A stretch of 31,215 bases of DNA from a virus (IMGVR_UViG_3300006929_000064:1-31215); one strand, 5' to 3'; positions 8,868 through 17,366 are shown, numbered from the stretch's first letter. Numbers and translations: made by a program. The notes: generated by a model from the sequence alone, not told the origin.

Positions 8868-10310
8868 TTACGTAATCCACTCTTTCCATTTCTCGTCACC
8901 AAGCACTTCTTGGGCTAGGTTTAATTTGTTTCGGAGGGCCTTGACGATCTTTTCGTCAACGGTGTCTTTCGATACAAGATCCACATACGTTACTTTATTT
9001 GCCTGACCTATTCGGTGGGCGCGGTCTTCAGACTGAAGCCGCTTCTCTAAATCAAAGTTATTAGAGTAGTAAATTACGTTCTGGGCTTCCGTTAATGTGA
9101 TTCCATAACCCCCTGTCTGGGTGTTACCCACAAAATACATAAGATCAGAGTCAGGATCTTGAAACCTTCGAATAACTTGTTCTCGTTCCTCGTCCGAAGT
9201 GTCTCCAAAATACGCAGCTACTGAAGCTGCTCCAAATAATTCCTGAAGGGTGCGTACAATCTCCCGAATATTGTGCCGATAGTTAGCCCAAATAATAACC
9301 TTCCCTTGCATCTCTCCTAAGACGTTAATTAATTCATCCATTCGATTGTTTTCAATCTCAGATTCAACCCCTTCGTCGGTCTTTACAAAACCACAAACGA
9401 CTTGGTGTAACCGCAACATCTGCGTTAAGACATTATTAGCAGAGATTAGTTCTGTGTTCTGTAGCTCCGTGATGGCATACTCTTTTAACTCTTTGTACAT
9501 TTTACGTTGCTGAGGAGTCAGTTCTACGTCCCTACGTTCATAGACCTTACTAGGTAAGTCTAAGCACTCCTTCTTTAACACTCGAAACGAAAATCCGTCA
9601 ACCTTATCGGATAACTCATCCAGGTTTTGATAACCCACTACTTGTCTAAACGACCGCGCTCCAAAAGAACGGTTAATAATCTGGGCATAGTGGTTCTGGA
9701 ACGAATAGAAAGAAGAGAAACCAAATAGCTCTGGGGCTAAGACTTCAGATTGACTGTAGAGATCCAAAGGGGATTGTGTAATAGGAAACCCTGTCAAGAT
9801 ACGACGATATGCTGTTTGTCGGGATAGTTTAATAAGAGCCTTGGTCCTTGCTGCTTTGTGGTTTTTAATCGTGGTGGATTCATCAATCACTAGTAGGGTT
9901 TTGTGGCTTAAGATGAACTTTTCTGCAAAGGCAACTCCTTTACCCGTGCTAAAGGCTTCTACGTTCATCACAAGTATTTTTAATTCATCACAGATATCAA
10001 ACAGACTAACTAGCTTATCTTTTTCCTTTTTTCGAGGTGCAGGACTCCATACCCCAATACGTGTGGGTACAGTTTCCGGTAAGTGTGTTGGTATTTCCCG
10101 TTCAGACCAGTTTCTATAGACCCCTTTGGGAGCAACGATGACAGCACCGTTAATTGCCCCTTTCCCATAGAGGATAGCCATGTTATCGATCAATACTTTC
10201 GACTTACCTGTCCCCATCTCCATGAAAAGAGCGTACTCTCGCTGGTTCCAGCTTTTTAGCAATGCCTCTTTTTGATGGGCGTAGGGTTCCGTTTTGAACT
10301 CGTATTTCAC
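8868..10310 (-). CDS. SNF2-type superfamily 2 helicase/ATPase (480 aa)
   Basis: DNA-dependent ATPase of the SF2 SNF2/Rad54-like branch, as found in many phage replication or recombination modules. Visible motifs: a Q-motif-like YAHQKEAL (10-17), Walker A MGTGKS (32-37), APKGVYRNW (60-68, motif Ia), Walker B DEST (143-146), LTGFPITQSP (172-181, motif III), and motif VI SEDRAHRIGQ near 427-436, the SNF2 signature. Both RecA-like lobes are complete and no accessory domain is fused. The GTG start lies behind TTAGAAAGGA. It is the only clear leftward gene here and faces away from the early block. The family is clear; whether it acts in replication, fork remodelling or recombination is not. Confidence 0.93.
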   Translation of the reverse strand: MKYEFKTEPYAHQKEALLKSWNQREYALFMEMGTGKSKVLIDNMAILYGKGAINGAVIVAPKGVYRNWSEREIPTHLPETVPTRIGVWSPAPRKKEKDKLVSLFDICDELKILVMNVEAFSTGKGVAFAEKFILSHKTLLVIDESTTIKNHKAARTKALIKLSRQTAYRRILTGFPITQSPLDLYSQSEVLAPELFGFSSFYSFQNHYAQIINRSFGARSFRQVVGYQNLDELSDKVDGFSFRVLKKECLDLPSKVYERRDVELTPQQRKMYKELKEYAITELQNTELISANNVLTQMLRLHQVVCGFVKTDEGVESEIENNRMDELINVLGEMQGKVIIWANYRHNIREIVRTLQELFGAASVAAYFGDTSDEEREQVIRRFQDPDSDLMYFVGNTQTGGYGITLTEAQNVIYYSNNFDLEKRLQSEDRAHRIGQANKVTYVDLVSKDTVDEKIVKALRNKLNLAQEVLGDEKWKEWIT

Positions 10311-10337
10311 CCGTGATCCTTTCTAAGCTCTCCGCGT

Positions 10338-10366
10338 ATAATACTTTATAGAGAATATAAGAATAA
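10338..10366 (-). promoter_or_regulatory. Candidate leftward promoter for the SNF2 helicase
   Basis: On the minus strand TTATTC (10361-10366) and TATTAT (10338-10343) are separated by 17 bases, a sigma70-like arrangement. The site lies about 30 bases upstream of the GTG start and its ribosome site. The -10 is good and the -35 is weak. It does not contain the CTTTACTTT element of the rightward promoters. Confidence 0.4.
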
Positions 10367-10403
10367 ATGCTTTTAATAATTTCTCTCGTGTCCTCATTAT
10401 CTT

Positions 10404-10501
10404 ACTAATAACTAATACGTTTTCTATTACTTCCTAGAAACCCACAGACTCTAGTAGTTTCGAGAGGTAGAGAACGATATTATTATTTCTATTACTCTAT
10501 T
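10404..10501 (+). repeat. Left arm of a diverged long inverted repeat (partner at 29984-30080)
   Basis: The 25 bases at 10404-10428 are the perfect reverse complement of 30056-30080. Further in, 10429-10445 matches 30038-30055 with few differences, and 10487-10501 (TTCTATTACTCTATT) is the perfect reverse complement of 29984-29998. The spacing between the matching blocks is nearly equal on the two sides (58 and 57 intervening bases), so these are homologous copies in inverted orientation. Confidence 0.88.
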
Positions 10502-10584
10502 AGCCTTCTAAGTTAGTTTTTTTAAAAAATTTTTATTTTTAAAATAGACTAATACGAAATAGGAGAAACCTACTGCTACGTTTC

Positions 10585-10646
10585 GTAACTACAGGTTTTC
10601 AAAATACAGCTGTAGGTAACTACAGGTTTTCAAAATACAGCTGTAG
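10585..10646 (+). repeat. Two 31-bp direct repeats containing an inverted repeat
   Basis: Two identical 31-bp units lie head to tail (10585-10615, 10616-10646), followed by the first seven bases of a third. Each unit carries the inverted pair CTACAG...CTGTAG, so each could bind a dimeric protein or form a small hairpin. They lie just upstream of the first early promoter, which suits either operators or origin iterons. Confidence 0.9.
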
Positions 10647-10658
10647 GTAACTAAAGTC

Positions 10659-10689
10659 CTTTACTTTGCAAAGAAGCGTAGGCTAAGAT
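10659..10689 (+). promoter_or_regulatory. Early promoter 1 (CTTTACTTT family)
   Basis: CTTTACTTT at 10659-10667 supplies a -35-like TTTACT (10660-10665), followed 18 bases later by TAAGAT (10684-10689). It is about 30 bases upstream of the first early gene, whose ribosome site is AAAGGAG. CTTTGCAAAG forms a small palindrome overlapping the -35 side. Confidence 0.65.
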
Positions 10690-10717
10690 AGTTCGGGTTA
10701 TAAAGGAGAAAGTATAT

Positions 10718-11059
10718 ATGACCGTTTTTATTGTCCAAGAAGTGTCTGGACGTAATGTAATTCCAGCCAAGAAGTATGGCGATTTAAAACTGCTTCTCCC
10801 TGAAAGGACGAATCTTATGCTTTCTACTGCCCCGACAGTACGGAAGTTGCGTCGTGAGCTATCTGAATATAGTGATGAGGATTACCTACTCTTAATGGGG
10901 GATCCTGCTGCTATTGGTTTAGCCTGTGCGGTTGCGGCGTCTACTAATCAGGGTAGGTTTAAGATTCTTAAATGGGATAGGCAAGAATCCGTGTATTATC
11001 CCGTCAATATTAACCTCTTTGAGAAAGGGGAGACAGAGTTAGGAGAACTACATGTCTGA
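10718..11059 (+). CDS. Conserved-looking phage protein of unknown function (113 aa)
   Basis: First gene of the early/replication operon, with AAAGGAG nine bases upstream of the ATG. The protein is a compact alpha/beta sequence: a beta-rich start (MTVFIVQEVSGRNVIPAKKYGD), then LLMGDPAAIGLACAVAAS (about 72-89) and RFKILKWDRQESVYYPV (about 94-110). I have an impression of similar short proteins leading replication operons of marine phages, but I cannot name a function and see no catalytic motif. Its stop overlaps the next start by 8 bp, implying coupled translation. Confidence 0.62.
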   Translation: MTVFIVQEVSGRNVIPAKKYGDLKLLLPERTNLMLSTAPTVRKLRRELSEYSDEDYLLLMGDPAAIGLACAVAASTNQGRFKILKWDRQESVYYPVNINLFEKGETELGELHV

Positions 11060-11627
11060 CTTGACATTTGAAGAACTAACAGGGACAGCTTCGGTAGAAG
11101 AGTGGACGGAGCAGTCCTCGAATGAGGAACTCGCTTCCATATCCGGTCTAGCGCAACAGCTCTTAGTTGTTCAAAAGGATATAGAAGAAAAGAAATTAGA
11201 GTTAAAGGAACTAGAGAACCAGTTTCGACAGATTTCTGAAAGCTCTTTACCAGAAGCATTGCAGTCGGCAAATTTATCTGAGATCGTTTTAAGTGATGGA
11301 ACCAAACTTAGCGTATCTCCCTTTTATAAGGGACATATCTCGGAGAAAAACCGACCCGCTGCATTAGATTGGCTTATGCAAAATGGCCACGGGGGGCTTA
11401 TTAAGAACGAGATTTCATTAAAGTTCGGTAGAGATGAGGACGAACGTGCTCAGGATACTATCGCCTCGTTACAACAACGAGGTCTTTCACCGAGCGTTAA
11501 GCAAGGAGTTCATGCACAGACACTTAATGCGTTTGTGAAGGAGCAGCTCACGAACGGAAAGGATCTTCCTTCCGAAATATTCGGGATATACGTGGGGTCC
11601 CGCGCCAAAATAGAGAGAAAGAGGTAA
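11052..11627 (+). CDS. Coiled-coil protein of unknown function (191 aa)
   Basis: It starts inside the previous gene (8-bp overlap). Residues of about 27-70 form a heptad-like coiled coil (QKDIEEKKLELKELENQFRQISES). A C-terminal globular part follows, with HISEKNRPAALDWLMQNGHGGLIKNEISLKFG (about 97-128) and a second helical-beta unit. Position between the leader gene and the candidate single-strand-binding protein suggests a replication accessory or partner protein. No enzymatic motif is visible. Confidence 0.6.
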   Translation: MSDLTFEELTGTASVEEWTEQSSNEELASISGLAQQLLVVQKDIEEKKLELKELENQFRQISESSLPEALQSANLSEIVLSDGTKLSVSPFYKGHISEKNRPAALDWLMQNGHGGLIKNEISLKFGRDEDERAQDTIASLQQRGLSPSVKQGVHAQTLNAFVKEQLTNGKDLPSEIFGIYVGSRAKIERKR

Positions 11628-11632
11628 CTCAT

Positions 11633-12421
11633 ATGGCTACGAAAGAAGTAGCGAAAGCTACAGCAGGAGAGGTACTCGTCTTAGATGATGATGACCTTTT
11701 ATCTGAAGGAACTGGTTTAGAGTCGGTTGGTACTGAAGACTATGCTCTACCTTTCCTCCGGATAATTCAGTCGGGTTCGCCACAGTTAAAAAAGAGCGAT
11801 CCGAATAAATATATCGACGGTGCTGAAGAGGGAATGTTGTTTAACACTCTTACGAATGAGTACTACAAGGGTGACGAAGGGGTGGCCGTGATCCCCTGTG
11901 CTTATACCAAGAAGTACATCGAATGGGTTCCGATTAATAAGGGAGGAGGATTCGTACGAGACGATCATTCTGCCACGGTTATGAACCAGACTAAGAAGAG
12001 CGAAAATGGAAAGTTTCTATTACCTAATGAGAATGAGATTGTAGAAACATCTCAGTACTTTCTTATACTGGTAGAAGACGAAGAGAATCCTCAACAGATT
12101 CTCCTTAGTTGCACGTCGACCCAATTAACGTTTGCTAGACGTTGGAACACCATGCTGCGCACTGCACAGGTAAAAAATAAAGAAGGCACTTCGGTTCTTG
12201 CACCAATGTTTTCTTACATTTACCGTTTAAAGACGGCAGCACAGTCAAATAACTTCGGGACTTGGCATGGATTATCCATTGAACGAGAACGACCAACCCC
12301 ATTGCCTATAGCACGAATAGCGAAAGACTTCATGGTAGCCGCAAGGGCTGGTGAAATAGAAGTAAAACAAGAGGGTGCTCTCGACGAAGTTGAGGATGAG
12401 AATTCGAAAATACCATTTTAA
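11633..12421 (+). CDS. Candidate single-stranded DNA-binding protein (262 aa)
   Basis: No textbook OB-fold motif can be proved by eye, but several traits fit a phage ssDNA-binding protein. The core (about 38-215) is beta-rich with many aromatic and basic residues (YTKKYIEWVPINKGGGF, LTFARRWNTML). The C-terminus is acidic (EGALDEVEDENSKIPF) and ends in IPF, like the conserved tail of bacterial SSB (DDIPF) that recruits partners. It sits directly upstream of the primase and helicase genes. The N-terminus is a short low-complexity acidic stretch (LDDDDLL). The alternative is a replication protein that mimics the SSB tail. Confidence 0.55.
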   Translation: MATKEVAKATAGEVLVLDDDDLLSEGTGLESVGTEDYALPFLRIIQSGSPQLKKSDPNKYIDGAEEGMLFNTLTNEYYKGDEGVAVIPCAYTKKYIEWVPINKGGGFVRDDHSATVMNQTKKSENGKFLLPNENEIVETSQYFLILVEDEENPQQILLSCTSTQLTFARRWNTMLRTAQVKNKEGTSVLAPMFSYIYRLKTAAQSNNFGTWHGLSIERERPTPLPIARIAKDFMVAARAGEIEVKQEGALDEVEDENSKIPF

Positions 12422-12440
12422 TAAAGTAGAAAGGTGATAG

Positions 12441-13964
12441 ATGTCGTTACAAGAAGAATTTGCCCAGCGTTTTGCTGGGCTACGACACGCATACAGTATC
12501 TTCACCCCTACTAAGGAGACACGAGAAGACGGCAAGGCCAAAGGTAAAAATGTAACTATTGCTCAAACGCTCAATAAGGATGAGTTATTAGAGTTATGGA
12601 AAAAACACCTAGAAGGCACACAGAGTATTGGAATCGTACCGATTGATGAAGATAACTGCTGTGTATGGGGAGCCATAGATGTTGATGAGTATCCACTGGA
12701 TCTAAAGGGTCTAGCGAAGAAGCTCAAAAAATTTAAACTCCCTCTTGTCGTTTGTCGCTCTAAAAGTGGGGGAGCACACATATTTCTGTTTGTGTTCGAT
12801 CCTGTTCCTGCTTCCACGATGCAGCGCAAACTACGTCAAGTAGCTGCTGCAATCGGCTTTGGACAAGCTGAGATTTTTCCTAAACAAACAAAGCTGTTAC
12901 TCGAGAGAGGAGATCGAGGCAGCACTCTCAACATGCCTTTCTTTGGAGGCGAAAACTCCACTCGATATGCCTTTAGTCCAACGGGTAATGTCTTTAGTCC
13001 ACGTGAGTTTTTAGATTACGTTGAAACACTTGTTTTAACTGAGGATGAACTAGATAAGTTAGAAACCGCACCAGTATTAAAAGAAATGGAATGGCTTGAC
13101 TCTTCACCACCCTGTTTAGAGCATCTAGTAGCACAGGGGTTTCCTAAAGGAATGAGAAACTCAGGGCTGTTTAACGTGGGAGTGTTCTTACGTAAAAAGT
13201 TTCCTGACGATTGGGAAAACCGCCTAGAGCAAGTAAACCATGAGCACATGCAACCGACACTTAGCTCTCAAGAAGTTTTAGGAGTGGCTAAACAGTTAAA
13301 GAAGAAGGACTACTTCTATCGCTGTAATGACCAACCGATTGCGAGTCATTGTAATAGTCCTCTTTGTCGTACCCGTAAATATGGCATTGGAGCCTCCGGT
13401 GGTACACCTCTCTTCAGTAACCTAACGAAACAGAACAGTGATCCACCTATCTGGTTTCTTGATGTGGAAGGTGGGCGTCTTGAATTGGAGACAGAGGAGT
13501 TACTTAACCAGACACGGTTCCAACGTAAGTGTATGGATGTAATGAATTTAATCCCACCTAAAGTAAGGGATAACGTTTGGAGACAGATCATTCAACAGCT
13601 GTTGGACACACTTACTATTATTGAAGTTCCTAAAGATGCGTCTACTACGGGGCATTTTAATGAGTTACTAGAAACTTTTTGCACCGAGCGTCCTGCACGA
13701 GAACGCGATGAACTTTTACTTGGTAAGCCGTGGTCGGATAAAGGAAGAACGTACTTTCGATTAGCTGATTTAATGGACTATCTCTACCGGAAGAACTTTC
13801 GTGACTATCCCCGCAACAAACTCACCGCTCGATTACGTGAGCTTGGGGGCGAGTCTTTTTTCTTTAACATTAAAGGGAAGGGTACAAATGTATGGCATAT
13901 CTCTGAGTATGAAACTCAGATTGAACCACACGACCTCCCCGAATTTAATGAAAACCCAATCTAA
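12441..13964 (+). CDS. Archaeo-eukaryotic-type (AEP/PrimPol) DNA primase (507 aa)
   Basis: Makes primers for the phage polymerase. The AEP catalytic signature is visible: GAIDVDEY (78-84; acidic pair D80 and D82) followed by SKSGGAHIFLF (107-117) with the catalytic SGGAH and H113. This matches the primase domain of TOTE-type systems and phage PrimPols. Near residues 290-312 a Cys/His cluster (YRCNDQPIASHCNSPLCRTRKYG) probably binds zinc. The C-terminal 150 residues are helical, and the segment around 430-490 (RLADLMDYLYRKNFRDYPRNKLTARLRELGG) looks like a winged-helix or primase C-terminal module. AAAGGTGATAG precedes the ATG. No helicase domain is fused; a separate helicase follows directly. 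Confidence 0.87.
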   Translation: MSLQEEFAQRFAGLRHAYSIFTPTKETREDGKAKGKNVTIAQTLNKDELLELWKKHLEGTQSIGIVPIDEDNCCVWGAIDVDEYPLDLKGLAKKLKKFKLPLVVCRSKSGGAHIFLFVFDPVPASTMQRKLRQVAAAIGFGQAEIFPKQTKLLLERGDRGSTLNMPFFGGENSTRYAFSPTGNVFSPREFLDYVETLVLTEDELDKLETAPVLKEMEWLDSSPPCLEHLVAQGFPKGMRNSGLFNVGVFLRKKFPDDWENRLEQVNHEHMQPTLSSQEVLGVAKQLKKKDYFYRCNDQPIASHCNSPLCRTRKYGIGASGGTPLFSNLTKQNSDPPIWFLDVEGGRLELETEELLNQTRFQRKCMDVMNLIPPKVRDNVWRQIIQQLLDTLTIIEVPKDASTTGHFNELLETFCTERPARERDELLLGKPWSDKGRTYFRLADLMDYLYRKNFRDYPRNKLTARLRELGGESFFFNIKGKGTNVWHISEYETQIEPHDLPEFNENPI

Positions 13965-15457
13965 TGCTTACTTCAAGAGCACAGATCATATTAGGACCAC
14001 CAGGAACAGGTAAAACCAGTACCCTGTTGGGATTATTAGAAGAGGAACTGTCCAGAGGAACAGAACCAGAACGCATCGGGTTTTTTACGTTTACAAAACA
14101 AGCGGTTAAGGAAGGAAAGACACGAGCCATGGATCGGTTCGACGTGTCGCAACGAGACCTTCGATATTTTCGCACACTCCATTCGCTATGCTTTTTACAA
14201 CTAGGGCTTTCTAAAGAAAGTGTCTTAGGTGGTTCTGATTTAAGAGAGCTTAACGATAAGTTGAACCTAAGACTTTCTGGTTCACTCGGCTCAGATGACG
14301 GACATATTTCAGGTATTTCTAAAGATGACCGATTACTTTTTATTGAGAACCTTGCACGTATGCGGCAGGTCCCTCTTGAAACACAGTGGCAAGACGTTGA
14401 TGACGTTGTTGGATGGTTTGAACTAGAGCGGTTCTCTCGAGGACTAAAGCTCTTTAAGAATGACCGACTATTAATTGACTACACGGACATGCTTCAGGTC
14501 TTTTTGGAGAAAGGGGTCGCGCCAAAGTTAGATGTTATGTTCGTTGACGAAGCTCAAGACTTATCTCCACTTCAATGGGCCGTGGTGCGTAAGCTGTGTG
14601 ACAATGCAGACCGTATCTATATTGCAGGTGATGATGACCAAGCAATCTATCGTTGGGCGGGAGCGGATGTAGAGTACCTTATTAGAAATGCAAAAGACGC
14701 GATGATTCTTAAACAGTCGTACCGCATTCCTTCTTCCGTTCATGAGGTGGCCAGTCAATGTATTAAACAAATCGGTTCTCGTGTGCATAAGACTTGGCTT
14801 CCTCGAAACCACCCAGGATTGGTACAGTGGGAGGCTTCTTATGAGTCCGTCAATATGGAAGAAGGGGATTGGTTGGTACTTGCTAGGACTAATTATCTAT
14901 TAGAAGGACTAGAAGAGTATTGTCGATCGGAAGGATGGTTCTTTCAGAATAAACAACGTCCTAGTATTTCGGAGAAAAAGGTTAGAGCCGTGCGTTCTTG
15001 GGAACTGCTACGGAGCGGTTCTTCTATCCCCGTGTCGGAACTAGTCAATGTCTTACTTTATATAAAAGTTCGCGTACCTACCTCTCTCGATAAAAGCGAC
15101 TTTGACTCTTATATCTCCTTCGAAGAGGCTCAGAAACACGTACCTTCGCTAACCAATCAGTATTGGTACGATATTTTCGATGGGCTATCCGTAAAGGAAC
15201 GAAGTTACATCCGAGCAATGCTTCGCCGAGGTGAAAAAATTACAAAGAACCCTAGAATTCGTCTCTCGACTATTCATGCAGCGAAAGGAGGAGAAGCTAC
15301 CAACGTTATTTTACTAACAGATCTTTCGACTCGAATCTATAACTCTTACCAAGAAAATCCTGATGATGAATCCAGGGTTTTTTACGTAGGGTTAACTCGA
15401 GCAAAGGAGAATTTGTATTTGATAGAACCCCAAACTCAAAAATACTACCCACTCTAA
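13964..15457 (+). CDS. UvrD/Rep-like superfamily 1 DNA helicase (497 aa)
   Basis: 3'-5' type SF1A helicase; it probably unwinds at the fork or in recombination. Motifs: Walker A GPPGTGKT (11-18), motif Ia GFFTFTKQAVKE, Walker B VDEAQD (194-199), motif III GDDDQAIYRWAGAD (219-232), motif IV QSYR, motif V STIHAAKGGE (434-443) and motif VI VFYVGLTRAKENLYL (about 471-485). The length is short next to cellular UvrD (about 720), so the 1B/2B insertions are reduced, as in other phage versions. The start shares a base with the primase stop (TAATG). The next gene starts after a promoter-bearing gap. Confidence 0.93.
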   Translation: MLTSRAQIILGPPGTGKTSTLLGLLEEELSRGTEPERIGFFTFTKQAVKEGKTRAMDRFDVSQRDLRYFRTLHSLCFLQLGLSKESVLGGSDLRELNDKLNLRLSGSLGSDDGHISGISKDDRLLFIENLARMRQVPLETQWQDVDDVVGWFELERFSRGLKLFKNDRLLIDYTDMLQVFLEKGVAPKLDVMFVDEAQDLSPLQWAVVRKLCDNADRIYIAGDDDQAIYRWAGADVEYLIRNAKDAMILKQSYRIPSSVHEVASQCIKQIGSRVHKTWLPRNHPGLVQWEASYESVNMEEGDWLVLARTNYLLEGLEEYCRSEGWFFQNKQRPSISEKKVRAVRSWELLRSGSSIPVSELVNVLLYIKVRVPTSLDKSDFDSYISFEEAQKHVPSLTNQYWYDIFDGLSVKERSYIRAMLRRGEKITKNPRIRLSTIHAAKGGEATNVILLTDLSTRIYNSYQENPDDESRVFYVGLTRAKENLYLIEPQTQKYYPL

Positions 15458-15464
15458 AAACTCC

Positions 15465-15494
15465 TTTACTTTGGCTTTAAACCTAAAGTAAACT
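15465..15494 (+). promoter_or_regulatory. Early promoter 2 (CTTTACTTT family)
   Basis: TTTACT (15465-15470), an 18-base spacer, then TAAACT (15489-15494). The element is also an inverted repeat: TTTACTTT pairs with AAAGTAAA across a 12-base centre, so a dimeric repressor could cover both promoter boxes. The leader continues to TTTAGAAAGGAG ahead of the methyltransferase gene. Confidence 0.62.
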
Positions 15495-15519
15495 AGTTCT
15501 AATTTAGAAAGGAGAAATA

Positions 15520-16416
15520 ATGGCCTCAATTAGAAAGACCTTAGATATCAATGTGAACGATAGTAAAAATACTCGCATGGATATTGCCAATGGCAACATG
15601 CTAGGAAACTGGCGTCCTGATGAAATAGCTCACATGACGCGCTACGATAAAATATCTTCGCTGTGCATAGAAGAAGCTGCTCGATTAAACCGTCCTATTG
15701 ACACTCTCGAAGCAGGATGCGGGGAACTCTGGGTTTTACGCAATTTATATAAAGCGTACACCGTAAAGAAGTCGGACATTATCAACTCTTATGTGGGAGT
15801 GGATATCGATCCTGCTGTCTTACAAGAGAAGAACGGGTATCACAGTCCAACTGGACTGGTTAGGGATTCACAATGGTTTGCAAACTTTAATGGATCCCTC
15901 TACATCCAAGATCTCACGACCCATTCGGAATTTAAAGTACCCGACGAAAGTATTGATTTCTTTTGGAGTACTGAAGTAATAGAGCATATGCAACCTGAGT
16001 TTGTTTCTGGTTGGTTAGATGACGTACACCGTACCTTACGTCCTGGTGGCCTAATTTATATTTCTACTCCTAACAGTGATGGTTCTAATAAGAAACTTCC
16101 AAAGGACCATATATATGAGTGGGGATTTGAGGAGCTTCAGTATGAGCTTATTGCGCCTCCTCGGAACTGGGTTCTCAAGTCAGTGGTGGGTACGTTTTGC
16201 CAGCTTCCTCGTTTAAGGAAAGCAATGGAACATGACCTTAAACCGTCGGTAACTATGGGAGAAGAGGAGGAATATCCAGGACAACCCCGCTGGTATGACG
16301 ATCAGTTTGAGTTACTGGAAGAACGATTTGGAAGACATTTTCTTCGTGTGGTTGGGGCAACCTTCTTCCCAGAAATATCTAATAACTGTGCTTGGACGCT
16401 AAGAAAAAGGTCATGA
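15520..16416 (+). CDS. Class I SAM-dependent methyltransferase (298 aa)
   Basis: Rossmann-fold methyltransferase of the Methyltransf_11/UbiE-like type. Motif I is LEAGCGE (63-69), followed by YVGVDIDP (91-98, the acidic residue that would bind the SAM ribose). A post-motif stretch DESIDFFWSTEVIEHM and then LRPGGLIYISTPN give the usual motifs II and III. There is no DPPY or PC motif, so it is not a standard DNA adenine or C5-cytosine methylase. It heads an operon whose later genes are a helical nucleotide-modification-type protein and a TS-family enzyme, so a role in base or nucleotide modification is possible. The target is not readable from sequence. Confidence 0.82.
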   Translation: MASIRKTLDINVNDSKNTRMDIANGNMLGNWRPDEIAHMTRYDKISSLCIEEAARLNRPIDTLEAGCGELWVLRNLYKAYTVKKSDIINSYVGVDIDPAVLQEKNGYHSPTGLVRDSQWFANFNGSLYIQDLTTHSEFKVPDESIDFFWSTEVIEHMQPEFVSGWLDDVHRTLRPGGLIYISTPNSDGSNKKLPKDHIYEWGFEELQYELIAPPRNWVLKSVVGTFCQLPRLRKAMEHDLKPSVTMGEEEEYPGQPRWYDDQFELLEERFGRHFLRVVGATFFPEISNNCAWTLRKRS

Positions 16417-17366
16417 AGTTTATTGAACAAGAACTTTCCCGCTATCTCTATTGGATAGAGGAACGAGAAAGAATACGTATTGTAAAAGAAGATAAAAAGG
16501 AACCACCCCCTTGGACAAGGGACCCTATCCTTAAAGAATTTAAATTCTGTCAGGTTTTTCGCGAGGATGATCGAACCACGCGTTGGTTTCGGGCTCACAT
16601 ACGGAATCCCCTTTCGGCCAGTCCGGAGGTCATCATGGCCACGATCATCTTTCGCTTTTTTAATCTTATAGAAACGGGGCGTACTCTACTAGAACACAAT
16701 CTCCACTTAGAGTGGGATCGAGAGAAAGCAATCGAAGAAGTGTTCAAACAACCCAAGTGGGTTACAGGTGCTTATATAGTTAAGACACCTAATCGAATGA
16801 ATAAAGTGACGGGGGTTGCTGAGTGCATCTCTCATATCTGGGCTGACAGACAGCGTTTAATTTTGGCTTTAGAAGAAATCTCTACTCTACAAGAAGCGTG
16901 GAAATATCTTTTACCGTATCCCTACATCGGTCCCTTTGTTGCTTACGAACTGGTAACTGATTTAAGACACACCTATGTACTAGATGAAGCTACAGATATT
17001 CTTACATGGGGAAATCCTGGACCAGGAGCCATGAGAGGGTTGAATCGACTGACAGGTAGACCCCTTACGTTTACAAGAAAGACGCATGACTGGAACAGTG
17101 AAATGAATTGTCTTTATCAGATTTGTAGGAACCGATTATGTCTTCCTGGAATGACTGTACAGGATAAACATTACCGGATGCCTTTTGAAATGCGAGAGGT
17201 TGAAGGTGGGCTGTGTGAATTTGATAAGTACTCTAGGATCTTGAAAGGAGAAGGTCGAACACGAAGTGTGTACAACTATAAACAAGCAGATAGGCCGCTT
17301 ATTGAGGATTTAGAAAGAGGAGAAAGTAGATGGGCCAACTCAAGCAGCATTGCCAAAACGCCCTAG
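16413..17366 (+). CDS. HMUDK-helical / aGPT-pyrophosphorylase-like protein (317 aa), thymine hypermodification candidate
   Basis: I start at the ATG forming an ATGA overlap with the methyltransferase stop; an in-frame TTG lies 21 bases earlier. The protein matches, from memory, the helical (HhH-like) domain shared by 5-hmdU DNA kinases and alpha-glutamyl/putrescinyl-thymine pyrophosphorylases. The core is FCQVFREDDRTTRWF (45-59), IIFRFFNLIETG (78-89), YIGPFVAYELVTDLRHTYVL (171-190), ILTWGNPGPGAMRGLNRL (196-213) and a terminal EGGLCEFDKYSRI motif (264-276). There is no P-loop kinase domain, so it is a stand-alone version. Known family members act on modified thymine in phage DNA. With the TS-family gene 171 bp downstream, I infer a role in thymine hypermodification. 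Confidence 0.68.
   Translation: MKFIEQELSRYLYWIEERERIRIVKEDKKEPPPWTRDPILKEFKFCQVFREDDRTTRWFRAHIRNPLSASPEVIMATIIFRFFNLIETGRTLLEHNLHLEWDREKAIEEVFKQPKWVTGAYIVKTPNRMNKVTGVAECISHIWADRQRLILALEEISTLQEAWKYLLPYPYIGPFVAYELVTDLRHTYVLDEATDILTWGNPGPGAMRGLNRLTGRPLTFTRKTHDWNSEMNCLYQICRNRLCLPGMTVQDKHYRMPFEMREVEGGLCEFDKYSRILKGEGRTRSVYNYKQADRPLIEDLERGESRWANSSSIAKTP

Larger units (their letters stand above)
10311..10717. other. Non-coding regulatory hub, candidate replication origin
   Basis: About 400 bp without a credible gene lies between the leftward helicase and the rightward early block. In order: a leftward promoter candidate (10338-10366); the left arm of a long inverted repeat shared with about 30 kb (10404-10501); an almost pure A/T tract (10517-10544); nested inverted repeats (TACGAAA 10553-10559 with TTTCGTA 10581-10587, enclosing TAGG and CCTA); two 31-bp tandem repeats (10585-10646); and a rightward promoter (10660-10689). 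An AT-rich unwinding candidate beside iteron-like repeats between divergent units, next to replication genes, is how many phage origins look. Origin function is inferred. Confidence 0.5.

Noticed and set aside
10585-10646. CRISPR array
   Set aside because: The units are head-to-tail without spacers, only two copies, and no cas genes occur; the same applies to 30889-30968.
15520-16416. DNA adenine or cytosine methylase of a restriction-modification type
   Set aside because: Motif I and the acidic SAM-binding residue are present but no DPPY/NPPY or PC catalytic motif is seen, and no restriction gene is adjacent.
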